Shown piece after piece: positions 48,601 through 60,467 of a stretch of 64,000 nt of DNA. Every line of letters starts with the position of its first letter. Position 1 is the stretch's first letter. A program made the translations under genes and the position numbers. Source of the stretch: Prunus persica (Eukaryota; Streptophyta; Magnoliopsida; Rosales; Rosaceae); contig NC_034010.1 of NCBI RefSeq assembly GCF_000346465.2, forward strand, positions 22,865,701-22,929,700. The letters are read 5' to 3'. The notes under the pieces were generated by a model, which was given only the letters and a program-made list of their open reading frames with translations, was not told the origin of the DNA and did not search any database.

Positions 48601-49436
48601 TCATATTCAAACACAGAACCTCAGGTACATGAGTTTTTTAGGAGATCACTACAGTTTGATTCAACACTGAATGATTTATTAAATTCTTATGACATTATGA
48701 ACATTGAAGATTATATAACCAAAATCTAACTGATTATACTTACACGGGGGAAGTTATCAGCATGCTTGCCATACAACGTTTTCATTGTATTTGTGTGATT
48801 GCCACCATATGCTTCCATTCATATCTACTGTCGATACTTTCCACTTTTGCTTTTGAAAATTTTTCTTGTCTTCATTGATTGTTGGGGGTTTCACAACCAA
48901 GGTTGTTCATGGAGCAGCCCCAACATTGTCAATGAAGTCTCCACAAAGCTGCAACTCCTTCAAGATTGACTTCAATAGGCACACAGCATAACCAAACAAT
49001 TGTCTGGCTACTAGTATGTTGGGCAACCACTAAACCCCAAAAGCTTAAACTGTTAGGGAGTGGGCCAACAATGTGTGCAAAACCAACGCCCTCATTCACA
49101 TAGTCCCTTACGTGCAGCTCCATCCTACAACGTGTAAACACGTCGAAAAAATGCAGGCATAGAGAAACATAAATGTACAACCTCATCCTCCACCTTGCAA
49201 ATTAACAAATAAGTGAGAGATTTCGTTTGGAGATTTCAAACCCAGAACCTCTTGCAGTCAGAGCTCCGGTATTATAGTAAACGACCAAGTCTGAAAAATT
49301 TAAGATGTTACAATGTTTTTTGGATGGAGAAAGTAAAACATAGAATTGGAACAAAACCCAGAACTTCTAAAACGACATATGCTAATTTCCTTATGTATAA
49401 TCAAGGAAACGTATAACTTCTACGTGGTTCAAAAAA

Positions 49437-49507
49437 ACTTGGAATTTAGTCATAAATCCCATGTTTAATCCACTTGGAATTTAGTCATAAATCCCATGTT
49501 TAAATCC
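49437..49507. repeat. Tandem duplication, about 35-bp unit
   Basis: ACTTGGAATTTAGTCATAAA plus TCCCATGTTTAATCC occurs twice in a row; the second copy has one extra A. Confidence 0.9.
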
Positions 49508-49656
49508 ACGTGAAGAGGTGTCATTTCCAAAACCTCAAGACAATTCAGTTTTGAGAAGAAAAACAATATAACCATAATCACCACCACCACTTACCTCCAC
49601 CATCATTGCCACCACCCTTACCATTACCACCACCTCTGCTACTACTCATTTATAGA

Positions 49657-49786
49657 TTTTTTTTTCTTTTTACAAGCGATATTCTAAACTACTATAATAC
49701 AGGGAGGGGTATCAAACTCCGGTACAAGAGGGCAGACACAACATTGCCTTGACCAACTGGCCTAACCGACGTTTGCTCATTTGTAG
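49657..49786 (-). mobile_element. tRNA-derived SINE, about 130 bp
   Basis: Read on the minus strand it has A-box GTTAGGCCAGTTGG, B-box-like GGAGTTTGATACCCC, a short body and an A-rich tail (AAAAAGAAAAAAAA). That head-body-tail order is complete for a SINE. A related tail piece appears near 29078-29115. Confidence 0.6.
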
Positions 49787-50265
49787 TTTGATACATCCAT
49801 CAAAATAAATTTTATGTTTCGTATTTAAAAATCTATCATTTTAAAAATCATTAATACTCTTAAAACTTCCTCATCCAAGCGCCAAAGTTGGGAATGAACC
49901 AAGAATGGGTTGAGAACATATGACATCTCAAATGAGAATGTGGGTCAAGATTATGAAACAAGTATAATGTTCTCCTTCTCAAAGAAAAACTGTGGCTGCA
50001 CAAAAGTATGCATCAACAAGGGAATGCTAGGTTATACATAAGAAGAAACTCTATACTTTGTGATAACGAACGAGACACAATCCAAGCCACACCTTATGAA
50101 CACGTAGGGACTCTTGTGGCTTCATGGAGTCTTGAGTGTTGGGGTCGGAGCAGTTGTAAGAAAACTTGCTTGGTTGAACCACTAGATAACTTGACCGAGG
50201 TCTTCAAACAATGCAAATGTGATCATTATTATATATATAATTAAAAAAAATAGTGTAGAATGCAA

Positions 50266-50345
50266 AGGGCTTGTAGCTCAAGTGGTTAAGAGCATTTAAC
50301 CCTGCACCCAAAGTCCTAGGTTCGATTCCCCCTTCCCCAATATTG
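50266..50345 (+). mobile_element. tRNA-derived SINE-like element
   Basis: A-box TAGCTCAAGTGGTTAAGAGC forms a D-arm-like stem, and B-box AGGTTCGATTCC follows. The acceptor and T stems do not pair and no clear anticodon arm exists, so this is a SINE head, not a functional tRNA gene. Confidence 0.5.
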
Positions 50346-52443
50346 CTTGTATCAATGACAAAAGAAGTGTAAAATGATGTCATCATGCTGACATGGTACC
50401 TTTCAAATAAATGACATATACTTTAAAACATACCATTTAACTTCTTGGAGCCAATATTTGATTGATAAATCCAGTAATTTATACATCCCTCTAGATTCTT
50501 ACCCTATTTGAATTTCAAATGGAGGGACTATCCCTTAATATAGAGCCCAACTCACTTTAATTAAAATTATAGACATAAAACTACTATATCACTAGGAAAG
50601 AAAAACATTTCAAAATTCATTCACACAGCTAAAAGATTTTTTATGTTCTCCAAAAGCTAAAAATTTGCTTCTTGGAGAAGCTCATATTTCAAATGTACTT
50701 CCCTGGAAAAGACTTGGAGCTTGTTCCACATTGCTTTTGGGTTTTGGCCAAAAGTACTTTCTATAGTGGAAATAGACAAAAGGTGCTCTTGGGAATCACA
50801 GAAGCCCTTGTAGAGGTCCCTAGATATGTATCTATCCGAGGAAGCCCTTCCAAGTGAATATGCAGGAAGACTTGAACTTTACAAGAAATTTTTCATTTTC
50901 TTCTAATAAAACCGCTACTAACAAAAGCTTTATTGAGTAAGAGCGCTTCATACAAAAGCATTTCCTCACAGGTATGCAAAACAAACCATAAGAAATTGGA
51001 ACATAAGTTTTCTTTTTGGGCTTTGGTTTTGGCTCAAACTTTACCCTCTTCAAGATATCCTTTTTTATAAACTTTAATTGTAGCATGAAAGCCCTTCACA
51101 TAGTACAACTAAAGAACTCCACAAAAGTGCTTTTGGACACCCAGAAGTTACCCCAACCAGGCCCTTAATCTAACTAATATGTGAAACACCTACAATTACT
51201 AATCTAGCCTAATATCATCCTGCTCCATGATCTACCTTGTCAATCGACAAGAAGGGCTGCCTGTATCCACCTAATAAATCATCTAATTTTCTGCATTACC
51301 TATGATATGCTTGTACCCACCAGCTTCTTCCCTCTTAATATATCTTCTAACTTCATGTGGTTCTTCAGATTCCATTTTACTCAAAGTAACCACTTCCTTC
51401 GATTTTGAGGAACATAATAAAATGATCACATATCTCCTTAAGGAGATGGAGATAAATCAAAATGTAAGAGAATTTATTCATGGACGTGCATCCTTTACTC
51501 AGAAAGATGGTGTTGCGATCCCATAGTTTCGTTCTTTCATCTGTTGCTGAGGGGCCATTATCTAGTGGAATGGTATAACTCATAGTGTCAAGCGCAAGCT
51601 TGCGTCTTCAATTCTTATCACTTTATACCAAAAGAACAAAGTTAATAGTTTATTTCTAGGAAACCAGAAACTTATATGGTATTGACCTTTTTTGGTCAAT
51701 GAAATGGTTCACCATCTCCCTCTATATAAAAAAGACCATCAATAATGCAGCAACAGTACCAAGGACCAACCACGATCTAATTCATGCCTTAGAACAAATA
51801 TTCACCATATAATCAAATCTAGACCCATAAAGAGTAATCAAGCCAGAGGTCTTAGCACAGGTGGTCGTAAAAGAGAATAAAGGATGAGAAATAAATAGGT
51901 CATTGGTCTAGATTTTCCCTCTCGGGAAAAAAGGGTATTGATATGGAGGAGAAAGAAAATACATACCAAACGAAGGTTTACAATGACATTCAACAAATAA
52001 TACTTTCCAATACGGTAGAACGAGAGTGGAGAGATTGGTAGTTAAGAAGCTAGGTCAAGTAATAATCATTGGCTAAAGTGAAATTTTGTAACGCATTAGG
52101 GCATCCTATTAGTACCCAGGCAGGTTAATATTATTTTCCTGCTCTCGACAGTAATCATAGGATAACTATTTACTTTATTTGTTTTCTTTCCTGAGACTAG
52201 CATATATGTTAAAATGAAAGAAAGTGTTCTTTGTGCGTGTGTGTGTGCGCGTGTGCGCTCAACACACAATCACGTAGCATAGGTGTGAATGTGACATTTT
52301 CACAACCAAAGAAGATACAGGTGAATTAACAGGCGGTTCGGCCAGCTCACATGTCACACTCACACCTTAATAAAGAGAGATAAGATGCTGACTACAATTC
52401 AAATCATAACAGCACATATAAAGCAAAGAAAAGAAAATGAACC

Positions 52444-55400
52444 TCACTCGAGCTTTGACATCAAACTTTCGGCTTCTCTTAGAGCTGAACTTACAGCATA
52501 AAGTGTCATCTTTTTCACCTGTTAAACAAGAAAAGAGAAACCAACATAACCTAAAAGGTACATAAGGTAGTCATGGACTCATGGTGTAGTTAAGGTGCAT
52601 TTTCTTAATGCATATTGATGCCTAAAATCTACTACTAATTATGAGTTAAGTAACCAGTGGACAATTTACAGTGTCGACTAATTAAACTAAAATCTAGTCA
52701 ACATCAATACCAAAATCCCTTTAATCACATAGTTACTAGCCTCTTGACACATGCTTCAATGCATGCCGAGTGGTTTTTATACTGTGTATTAAAGAACAAA
52801 TGAAATTTAGCGGAAACAAAAAGCAGCAGTAATTTTAATCTAATTAAATTAGTTTACTATTTTTCCCTTCTTAAATAAGAATTACTTTTTTTTACAATTT
52901 TATTTTAATAAAGGGCATATTTGAAATTTCAAAAGTTACATAAAAACCCAAACTTCTCCTTTTACTATTAAAAACAAATACATGAACTTTAAAATTTTGG
53001 ATTACATCTGTTAATCACCATGAAACCCTAGTAAGAAGAGACAAACGGTCAATTGCATTTGGGCACCCTCCTTAACAGTATTCTATTACAATAAGTAAAA
53101 GTAGAATACTTGAGATGTGAAAAATCAATGTTTATGATGTAGTGAAAGACGTGAAAATAAATTGATACCTCCAATTTGTCTTCCTTGGCTCTATGGTTTT
53201 TTGGGAGCAAACGGAACTCTTCAGTCAATCGAAGACATTCTTCAAGACTCTCAGGAGATACAAAATCAAGTGCTACCTTTATGCAAGACTGAGAGGAATC
53301 AAATAAAAATAAATTCAAATGAGGGAAAACTAATAAGAGAGGAACTTAACCAAATCATTGAAGTCTAGAAGAAAGCCACAAATACTTTTAATACAGTGTA
53401 GAACAGAAAGGTATAACTTCAAAAATTGAATAATTTGTTCAAAATGTATAATTAGTATTTACTTGTGTATTTCTCACTTGATGAGGACATCCTGCGGGAA
53501 TAAAAACTGCCTCACCAAGGTATTGCATAAATGTCCAAGGCTCCACATCTGCATTTAAAATCACGCATCAATTATATTGCAGTTGAAGATTGCAACTTAT
53601 AAAGATTAATTGAAGTAAAAACTAGATAAGATTCTTACTGAACTCCTCCTTTAGTTGTTTCTTATGTCTCTCATTTAAGTAAAGAGTCTGATCATGAATA
53701 GGATGAACAACCTAAGACAAAACACATTACACATGCTCAGGAACCATCTTGTACAATGTACATATAGCATAGTGACAAATACTAGCCTTGAAACTTACAG
53801 AATCTACAGGATGATTATTAATGTGGCGAAACTCTTTCTTGTGTTTTTCCAAGTACTTTATTAACTTGGGAACATCCTGGTTGCGAAAGATGTCCCAAAC
53901 AGCACCGCCATGGGCAGCATCTAACCCATCATTACTTTCAAGAGAATCCTTTGTTTGCCTCACGTTTGACTTTTTTATATCATCAACTGCATTATTGCCT
54001 GAGAAACAAAACCCTGAAGCATCTTTCCCACCAAGCCTCCCAATCATGATGTCGGTGGAACATTGAACATGTTCTTGCTCTGCTTCAACCTCATTTGTAT
54101 GAGGCAAGGTGGATTGCATCCGTTCACTCCTCTGATGATCAAGACTCGGAGTATCAGGAGATTCCGAAACATACTCTGTTTCTTCATGTCCGACAATGCC
54201 GCCTAGATCCACGGAATCTGACAACTGTTCCTGTTCTGGCATTAGATGGTCACTCTCCACAATGTTCTCATTTTTAGTACATTCCCCAGAATCAGCACTC
54301 AGGATCTGCAGTTTGTGAGTTTTCTTCAACGATTTTCCTCTAACTCTCCCATTGTCGTCATCTCTTTCATTGTAGAGTTCACACAAGTCTTCAGCTTCAT
54401 GCTTGCTTTGCAAACCTTCTATTTTTTTCTGCTGCCAAGGAGCGATCTTCACTCTTGTTGTGTGAGTAAGAACGTTTACCTAATCCCAAATCAAATAACT
54501 GTTGGTTAAGCCCTGTTTAAATAACTATATCGAAGGTATAAATAGAATAAAATAAAATCTAAAAGCGGTGTAAAAAAACTGTTAGCCCATATTAAATGAC
54601 ATTTGAAGTACAATTATAAATTCAATAACCACAGAACATATAAGTCAATATTCAAGTTACATAAATTTGTACAAGATCTCAAAGAACTTCCACTAACTAA
54701 TCCCACCTCCAAGTTTCAATTCAGTTAGCATTTATAGTGTAGTCAGTGTGCCATAAGTGAAAATTGCAGTCCCGATCTCTTGGACCACAGGAGTCCAAGA
54801 GATTGTGGTCACCCACCGTTGGATATTAATCCAATGGTTGAAAAAAGTTTTTTAAAAGGAGTGCAAGAGTGAGTGAACCGTTGAATTTACATCCAACGGT
54901 GAGTGACCACAAATCTCTTGGACCCCTGTAGTCCAAGAGATCAGGACTGGTGTAAAATGTTCAGGCAGGATGAGATGAAAAAGGAAAGAAAGAGAAAAAA
55001 TATATATTAATATTAATATTATTCGGGTGAAAGTTCAATGACATGGAACATAGCCGTGATATCACATAGGTAGATGAAGCTAGCATGAGAATTAAGCCAG
55101 AAATGCCACAAAAGCTATGATTTGAGCACATGGACATGGAATGTCTGACATGTAAACTGCCAGAAGTATCTTTACTTGAACTGATCTTCACTTATAAAAG
55201 AACCATGGCTATTGAGATAATTATGGAAATGATGACCATGTGTAAACAGTCCACACCTTGATAATTTGGCACTTTTTCAACACAAATGAACGTAGGTTAA
55301 TTTTAAGCATCCAAAGCAGCGTACAACTTGGGTGGACATGAGTTTGTGTCCTTATTTGCCCAATCATAGCAGAAAAGCAATAACCAATATCTTCATAAGG

Positions 55401-58400
55401 AAGATTCATAAAGAATGATTGAAGTATTGTTGACTCAAAGAAATCAACTGTGAGGTCAAAGTAAAGATCATAAGAAGAAAACCAGAAGAACTTCTAATGA
55501 AAGAAAGCAAGCCATATCCAGTGTAGTTGGAAACATGGTGGTGGGAGCCAACAGAGAAAGTAACCATAGTCTTAAGATAGACTAACTGCTAAACCCAAAG
55601 GTTGATGACCTTCTAACTTCCATGACTGATGTATGGGAGGGAAACTGTCATTCTCATCCACTAACAATTTATCTTTTAAATAACCCAACTTCGTGCATGA
55701 TAACAGCTGAAAAAAAAAACACAATCAAATTTGGTATTTGGACAACATGATCACTAAGGACACATCAAGAAAAGGATAATAAAAGTAACAAAATGGCCAA
55801 ACCAAACTCTCCCAAGCTTAAGCGGCATTTATGACCTAATAAAAAACATTGTAGTGAGAAAACATTACCGCATCAGACATATCACAGTGTAACTTCGTTA
55901 CTGAATCGCCTCTACCAAGCTCTTCAGAAAATCCATAGGCAATGTATGTTTTCGGTCCCATATCAGGTTTCAATGAATCAACAGGAAGTTTTGTAGCAAG
56001 ATTGAGACAACCTATGCCTGAATCTTTTGGATCAGTATAGTCACTGTAGGGGAGTGCTGCGATAAATTCAGCACAATGCCTTGGCAGTCGCTCCTCAAAT
56101 AAAGTTGATGAGGGCCAATCCTTCAATTTCAACATCTCTGGCCACCCACTTTTATGTACACGACCCTCTAAGTAGCCCGTGAAAAATTGGTGAATATTAA
56201 TTTCAACCTACATGAAAGTGAAATGTCAAGAATTTCAATTCTCATAGCAGCAGATGTTTTAAAACTCTTCCTCATTATCTATTAGTAATTTAGCTAGTTT
56301 TTTATAGCTACCTCACACCAATCCCAGCAGTCAATGGCCTTCACACTTCGTGTCTCCTCCTTAAACTTTACCTTGGCACCCGTTTCTCTAAAAGCCCTCC
56401 ACATGACCATAGGTTCCCAACTAAGACCAGATGTCTTGTCAAGAACATTTCTGACTATCACAGGTTCCCCATTCATCCAATGCCTCTGAAAATGCTCAAT
56501 TTCATCATCTGCAATGTCAACAGCACTTGGACAGTATAAGAAGTTATCATCACTGTTTTTCCTGAATGCCGCCTGCCTCACTTCAGACTGTAGGTTATTA
56601 TCTTCCTCGGAATCATTTGGCTGGCACCAGGAGCATCGTTGAGACATATCGACATCTTGCTTCTTGAAGTCACTAGTAACATCCTCCGCACTTTTTAACA
56701 GCTTTGTTACCCAATTAGCTTTACATTTGCGCCTCAATTCCAGCTTTACCTTGCCACAACCTCCACATTCTTTTGGAGGACATGGAATGCTCCCATCAGG
56801 ATTAGCTCTCCAGTTAGGAAAAGAAAGAGTCACATCAGTTTTAGAATCATCAGCAGCAAGGGTAATTTGGCTCTCCCAGCCATGTCTTTTCCTTTTCAAA
56901 TTAGTATTGTCCTCGCTTTTAGTCACTTGTTTCTGAGCTCTTTCCACTGATTGTTGGTGAGATGTTTCTGCTTCACTACCTCCAGGTTGGTAGCCTTTCC
57001 TTAGCTCTTGGCAACAAGTAAGACAGAGATCGTAGGAACAATGGACGTTGGGGCAGCTTCTGTGGAAATCAACAATAGATGTATAGCAATTGTCGCTGTC
57101 ATACAAGAACGCATGCATTGTTATGACAATACGTGAAGGTTCCATAAATAAAAACACAAAAACAAATGTTTTCTGCTAAAAAATGTGCACGACCTATGAA
57201 CTGCATATAAATAAGAAAATGAAATATGACATTAATTAAGAAAAGAGTATCAAGATATGCATGTAATATATGGGAGTCCAGCCACAACTTTAAACCTCCT
57301 ATGTGTCTAGTGAAAGAACTCTAACAATTTACTATTCCTCTTATTGATAACAGGCAGGGATGTCGGAAACACCATACCAAAAATATTACTTGGCAAGGAC
57401 CACCATTTTCTTACCAATTCAAATGAAGTTTATGGATTTTGCTTCAGCTTTGAAGAAGAAGTGAAAGTGGAGAACAGACCATGGACAGTTTGGTGCCTCA
57501 AAAAAATCATTTCTTGACACCTAAGACCTCTCTAGTCCTTAAAAACATTTCATTGTAGTATCTAACACTTGAATGACAGGAATTTAAACTAAGCACAAAT
57601 TCTTGTAGATTCACTACAGACATAATGACAAAAGATATTCAATAAAAGATGCTAAACGAAATGCATTTCTCAGTTTAATTGTCAGGGAGTCTGGACTTAC
57701 CAATACATACGTTCACTTTGATCTATTTTAGTTCTCGTTATGTCCATTTCACTTAACTGAACACCTACCAAAAAACCAAAACACAAAATGAGATAAACAG
57801 CAATCCTCGGCCAAGGAAGTAAAAACTAAATTTACTAGAATCTCAAAAAAGGTCACCTCGTATTTTGGCTTCAATCTCTAGTTCAAAGCTCTGCTCAGTA
57901 TGAATATGCCTCAGAACAGGTAAAGCTTCATATAGCAAGTACTTCAGCCGCTGTAATTTGACACTGGGCTCAACCTTTATGTTGCAAGGCTGTCGAAACA
58001 AACAAAACCATAAGGGAGGGAGAGAGAGATTAGACTCAAAACTTGGTAGTTTCAGATTAAAGTGCAGAGAGACTGCGGGAAAGAGAACCCACTTTCTTAA
58101 TAAACTGGCGCAAGCAATCTTTGCAGTTGCAGTTGCAACAGCAAAATGGGCAACTCTTCGCTATTTCCTCTCTTGTCTTCCCAGGGTACCTATCTCAGTA
58201 TTGAACAATGCAAAAACTAATGAAAAGCCTTATCATTCGAAACCAATACATCAAAAGATAACAAAGGCTTGCAATTATGGACAAATGCAAATAATGCAAA
58301 CACAATGAGCTCACTCAAATTAAAATTTTCAACCAAACTCGAGCAAATATTTACAGAATAATTTTTAAACTGGGTATAAATGCAAATACAAAATTAGCTC

Positions 58401-58987
58401 ACTCAAATTAAAATTGTCAACCATCTTAGTTCTTACTTACCATCTTTCAATGCACTCGAAGCAAAATCGCTTTATCTTACAATTGGAACAGTGGACAACA
58501 CCACTCTTGTCGTTCCGCTGACACTGGTGGCACATCAAGCTCACACGCTGCTCCGTCTTCTTGTTAGGCTTCTCCTACAAAACCCCAAATTTTCATTTGC
58601 GTTCATTTCTCAGATAACTTAGAGCAGCACAAAAAATAATTGACAAAAAAAAATAAAATCAAATTTTGGATATTTCACCTCCTTTAATTTGCAATTCTTC
58701 ACAGGATTATCGGAACCGCTGTCTCCGTCTGATCTTTCTCTCTGAATTTTCTTATTCCTAGTCTTATTCTTGAGCTGCGCCAAGTGCTTTTCAGAGCTCT
58801 TCTTAGGATTATCGGCATCGCTGTCTCCGTTGGATCTTTCTCTCTGAATGTTCTTATTCTTAGTCTTACTCTTGAGCTGCGCCAAGTGCTTTTCACAGTA
58901 CGACTTCCCCGACGACGCCGTTTCCCTGCACCGCCACTTTTGACCATCGTTGCGCTTGCACCGGCGATCATCTGCCTTCGATTCCAT
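52444..58987 (-). CDS. JMJ27: JmjC histone demethylase of the KDM3/JMJ25 group with WRC domain, JMJ27-like
   Basis: Twelve exons on the minus strand: 58987-58679, 58574-58441, 58189-58093, 57989-57857, 57764-57701, 57095-56312, 56207-55869, 54479-53799, 53711-53639, 53548-53463, 53288-53169, 52518-52444. They total 2895 nt and 964 aa with every phase closing. A WRC motif (C-x9-C-x10-C-x2-H, residues 10-34) opens the protein. RING-like cysteine clusters follow ([32 protein letters not shown]) and a second zinc cluster is in exon 6 (CPPKECGGC). The JmjC domain has the iron ligands His614/Asp616 in [11 protein letters not shown] and a distal His near 894 in GCPHQVRN, so catalysis looks intact. 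An acidic insert of about 200 residues splits the JmjC domain. Members of this group remove H3K9 mono/dimethylation. The match to Arabidopsis JMJ27 (At4g00990) is close ([28 protein letters not shown]). Exon 1 carries a 34-residue tandem duplication, and intron 7 holds a MITE. Confidence 0.95.
54767..54949. mobile_element. MITE with long terminal inverted repeats in JMJ27 intron 7
   Basis: Left end CAGTCCCGATCTCTTGGAC pairs with right end read in reverse, CAGTCCTGATCTCTTGGAC, and the pairing continues through GTCCAAGAGATTGTGGTCAC to CACCGTTGGAT (about 58 bp per arm, several mismatches). Each arm also contains its own small palindrome (CTCTTGGAC...GTCCAAGAG). The target duplication is unclear. 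Confidence 0.75.
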
Positions 58988-59281
58988 CGTCGAAGGACAG
59001 TTCGTGTTCGGAAATCAACGGCTCTGATTGCTCAGGAAAGTTACGAAATGCAAAGTGTATCGACTATCTGATTTCCGCGGTTAGGTAGGAAATGCAAATA
59101 GGAATTGGATATTTTGGATGCCTTATATTTATAGTCATATTATTTTATCATTTTTCATTTAGATAAGTGTACGTTATTTATAACGTCTTGTTTCGCTGGT
59201 CACGCTTAAGTGTAACACGTGTTATTTTTTTCTTACATAATTTCCATTTGGATGATTTCATAATTCTTTTTTTTAATCCAC

Positions 59282-59313
<32 letters not shown>

Positions 59314-59400
59314 GAAAAATAACATGTTTTGATACCTATGCAGTGCTCTTGCTCTTCAGAAATCTAATCTCCTCGATTCCAAACGCTAAGGGAACTGCGG
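58988..59400. other. JMJ27 5' flank with (GA)n tract
   Basis: Promoter-side sequence of JMJ27 on the minus strand, with a (GA)n tract at 59281-59308. No coding potential. Confidence 0.5.
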
Positions 59401-59689
59401 TTAGAACATGTGCTTTTTGAGCCATGTCCAAGCATTCGTCAATCAAAGGTTGCCTTTAAGAAACACTCTATCATGATGAGGAGACTAGCCTTGCTGTTCA
59501 TAAATGTAATCCTCTTGAGATTGCTCGTTTCTATGGGAAGAACTACCTTCTCTGGGCAGAGTCTATACTCAAGCATTTTCATCAGGAGCATCTGCTGTCC
59601 GAGCCATGCCCAAGATCAGAGGCTGCTTTTGAAAAATGGATGCATGCTGATCATAGGAGCAACTTATTATATTGGGCTTTTTGTGAACC

Positions 59690-59722
<33 letters not shown>

Positions 59723-59940
59723 AATAGTTGGATCGTTCGTTTTGGTAGATATGGAGAACAAGAGTTTCAAACATGGCCTGAGCGATCGAGAAGAGCTTGA
59801 GGAGAGAAATATGAATGGTCGATGGGGTTGAAGAAGGAGAGGTGGATGAGGTTGGAGAAGACCGTTTTGTTTACGAGGTGAAAACCAAACCCTAATTTCT
59901 ATGTTTGGTTGCTTAGAAAGTGTAGGAAACGGAAGGGAAA
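59401..59940 (+). pseudogene. Degenerate relic of a KELP/gag-like fusion gene
   Basis: Frame 59410 reads LFEPCPSIRQSKVAF. Frame 59469 is open to about 59720 and reads IARFYGKNYLLWAESILK, then HLLSEPCPRSEAAFEKW. This F-x-GKNY-x2-WAES...SEPCP pattern fits the Copia-gag-like part of a plant protein family that starts with a KELP (DEK_C plus PC4) module. After an AT dinucleotide repeat (59693-59720), about 59745-59880 resembles the KELP exon 1 at 63446 (ACAAGAGTTTC versus ACAAGAGCTTC; GAAGAAGGAGAGGTGG versus GAAGAAGGAGGTGA). The bases after its last exon-like part, AACCCTAATTTCTATGTTTGG and GCTTAGAAAG, match the start of the intron after 63745. The order gag then KELP suggests the remains of two tandem copies. 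Both parts are frameshifted or truncated. Confidence 0.55.
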
Positions 59941-60467
59941 TTGAATTCTATAATAATGGGTTTCTTTAATCCATGTTACGTATAAAGAATCCAAATTTAG
60001 GGTTGCTTGTTTGCTTTTTTCAGAAAGATACAGACATTTTTCTCGGTTGATGAAAAATTGCAGGCGATATTTGAATGGTAGAAAATTACAGTTTTTTGTT
60101 TAGTTTCATTAGCTATCAAACAAGACAAGTGTGGTGGTTCGTAATGTAGGAGGGCTAACTTTTGTGTCAATTGAGCAATTTCGTCAAATCGGTGGAAGTC
60201 AAGTTCCTGCTGGCAAAGGTGACTACCATACAACCAAATCTACGTTCTAATCTGGTTTAGCTCTCATCAAACTGTTGTCTAATGTGGAAGATCTGTCCAC
60301 AGATTATACTAAAATCAGGGACAAAGTTAAAAGAATTTGTTGTACAAGTAAATACTAGAAGAAATTATTTTAATTTTTAAATGGTTTTTATTTCTTTATT
60401 TAAGGCAAATGGTTTTTATTTTGCGAACTAAATTTGTAAATTTTGAAAATCTTCCACAACCCTAATG
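59941..60467. other. Spacer and CYP703 3' UTR
   Basis: AT-rich; no supported gene. The part next to 60468 is probably the 3' UTR of the minus-strand P450. Confidence 0.5.

Larger units (their letters stand above)
46973..52443. other. Gene-poor region between CNX3 and JMJ27
   Basis: No gene supported over about 5.5 kb. The first ~400 bp are CNX3 leader and leader intron. SINE-like elements, a short tandem duplication (49437-49507, unit about 35 bp), a CAC-rich stretch (about 49575-49640) and a (GT)n tract near 52230-52257 are present. Remaining ORFs are short and unrecognised. Confidence 0.6.

Noticed and set aside
50275..50345. Possible tRNA gene
   Set aside because: A and B boxes are good, but acceptor and T stems do not pair and no anticodon arm can be drawn; treated as a SINE head.
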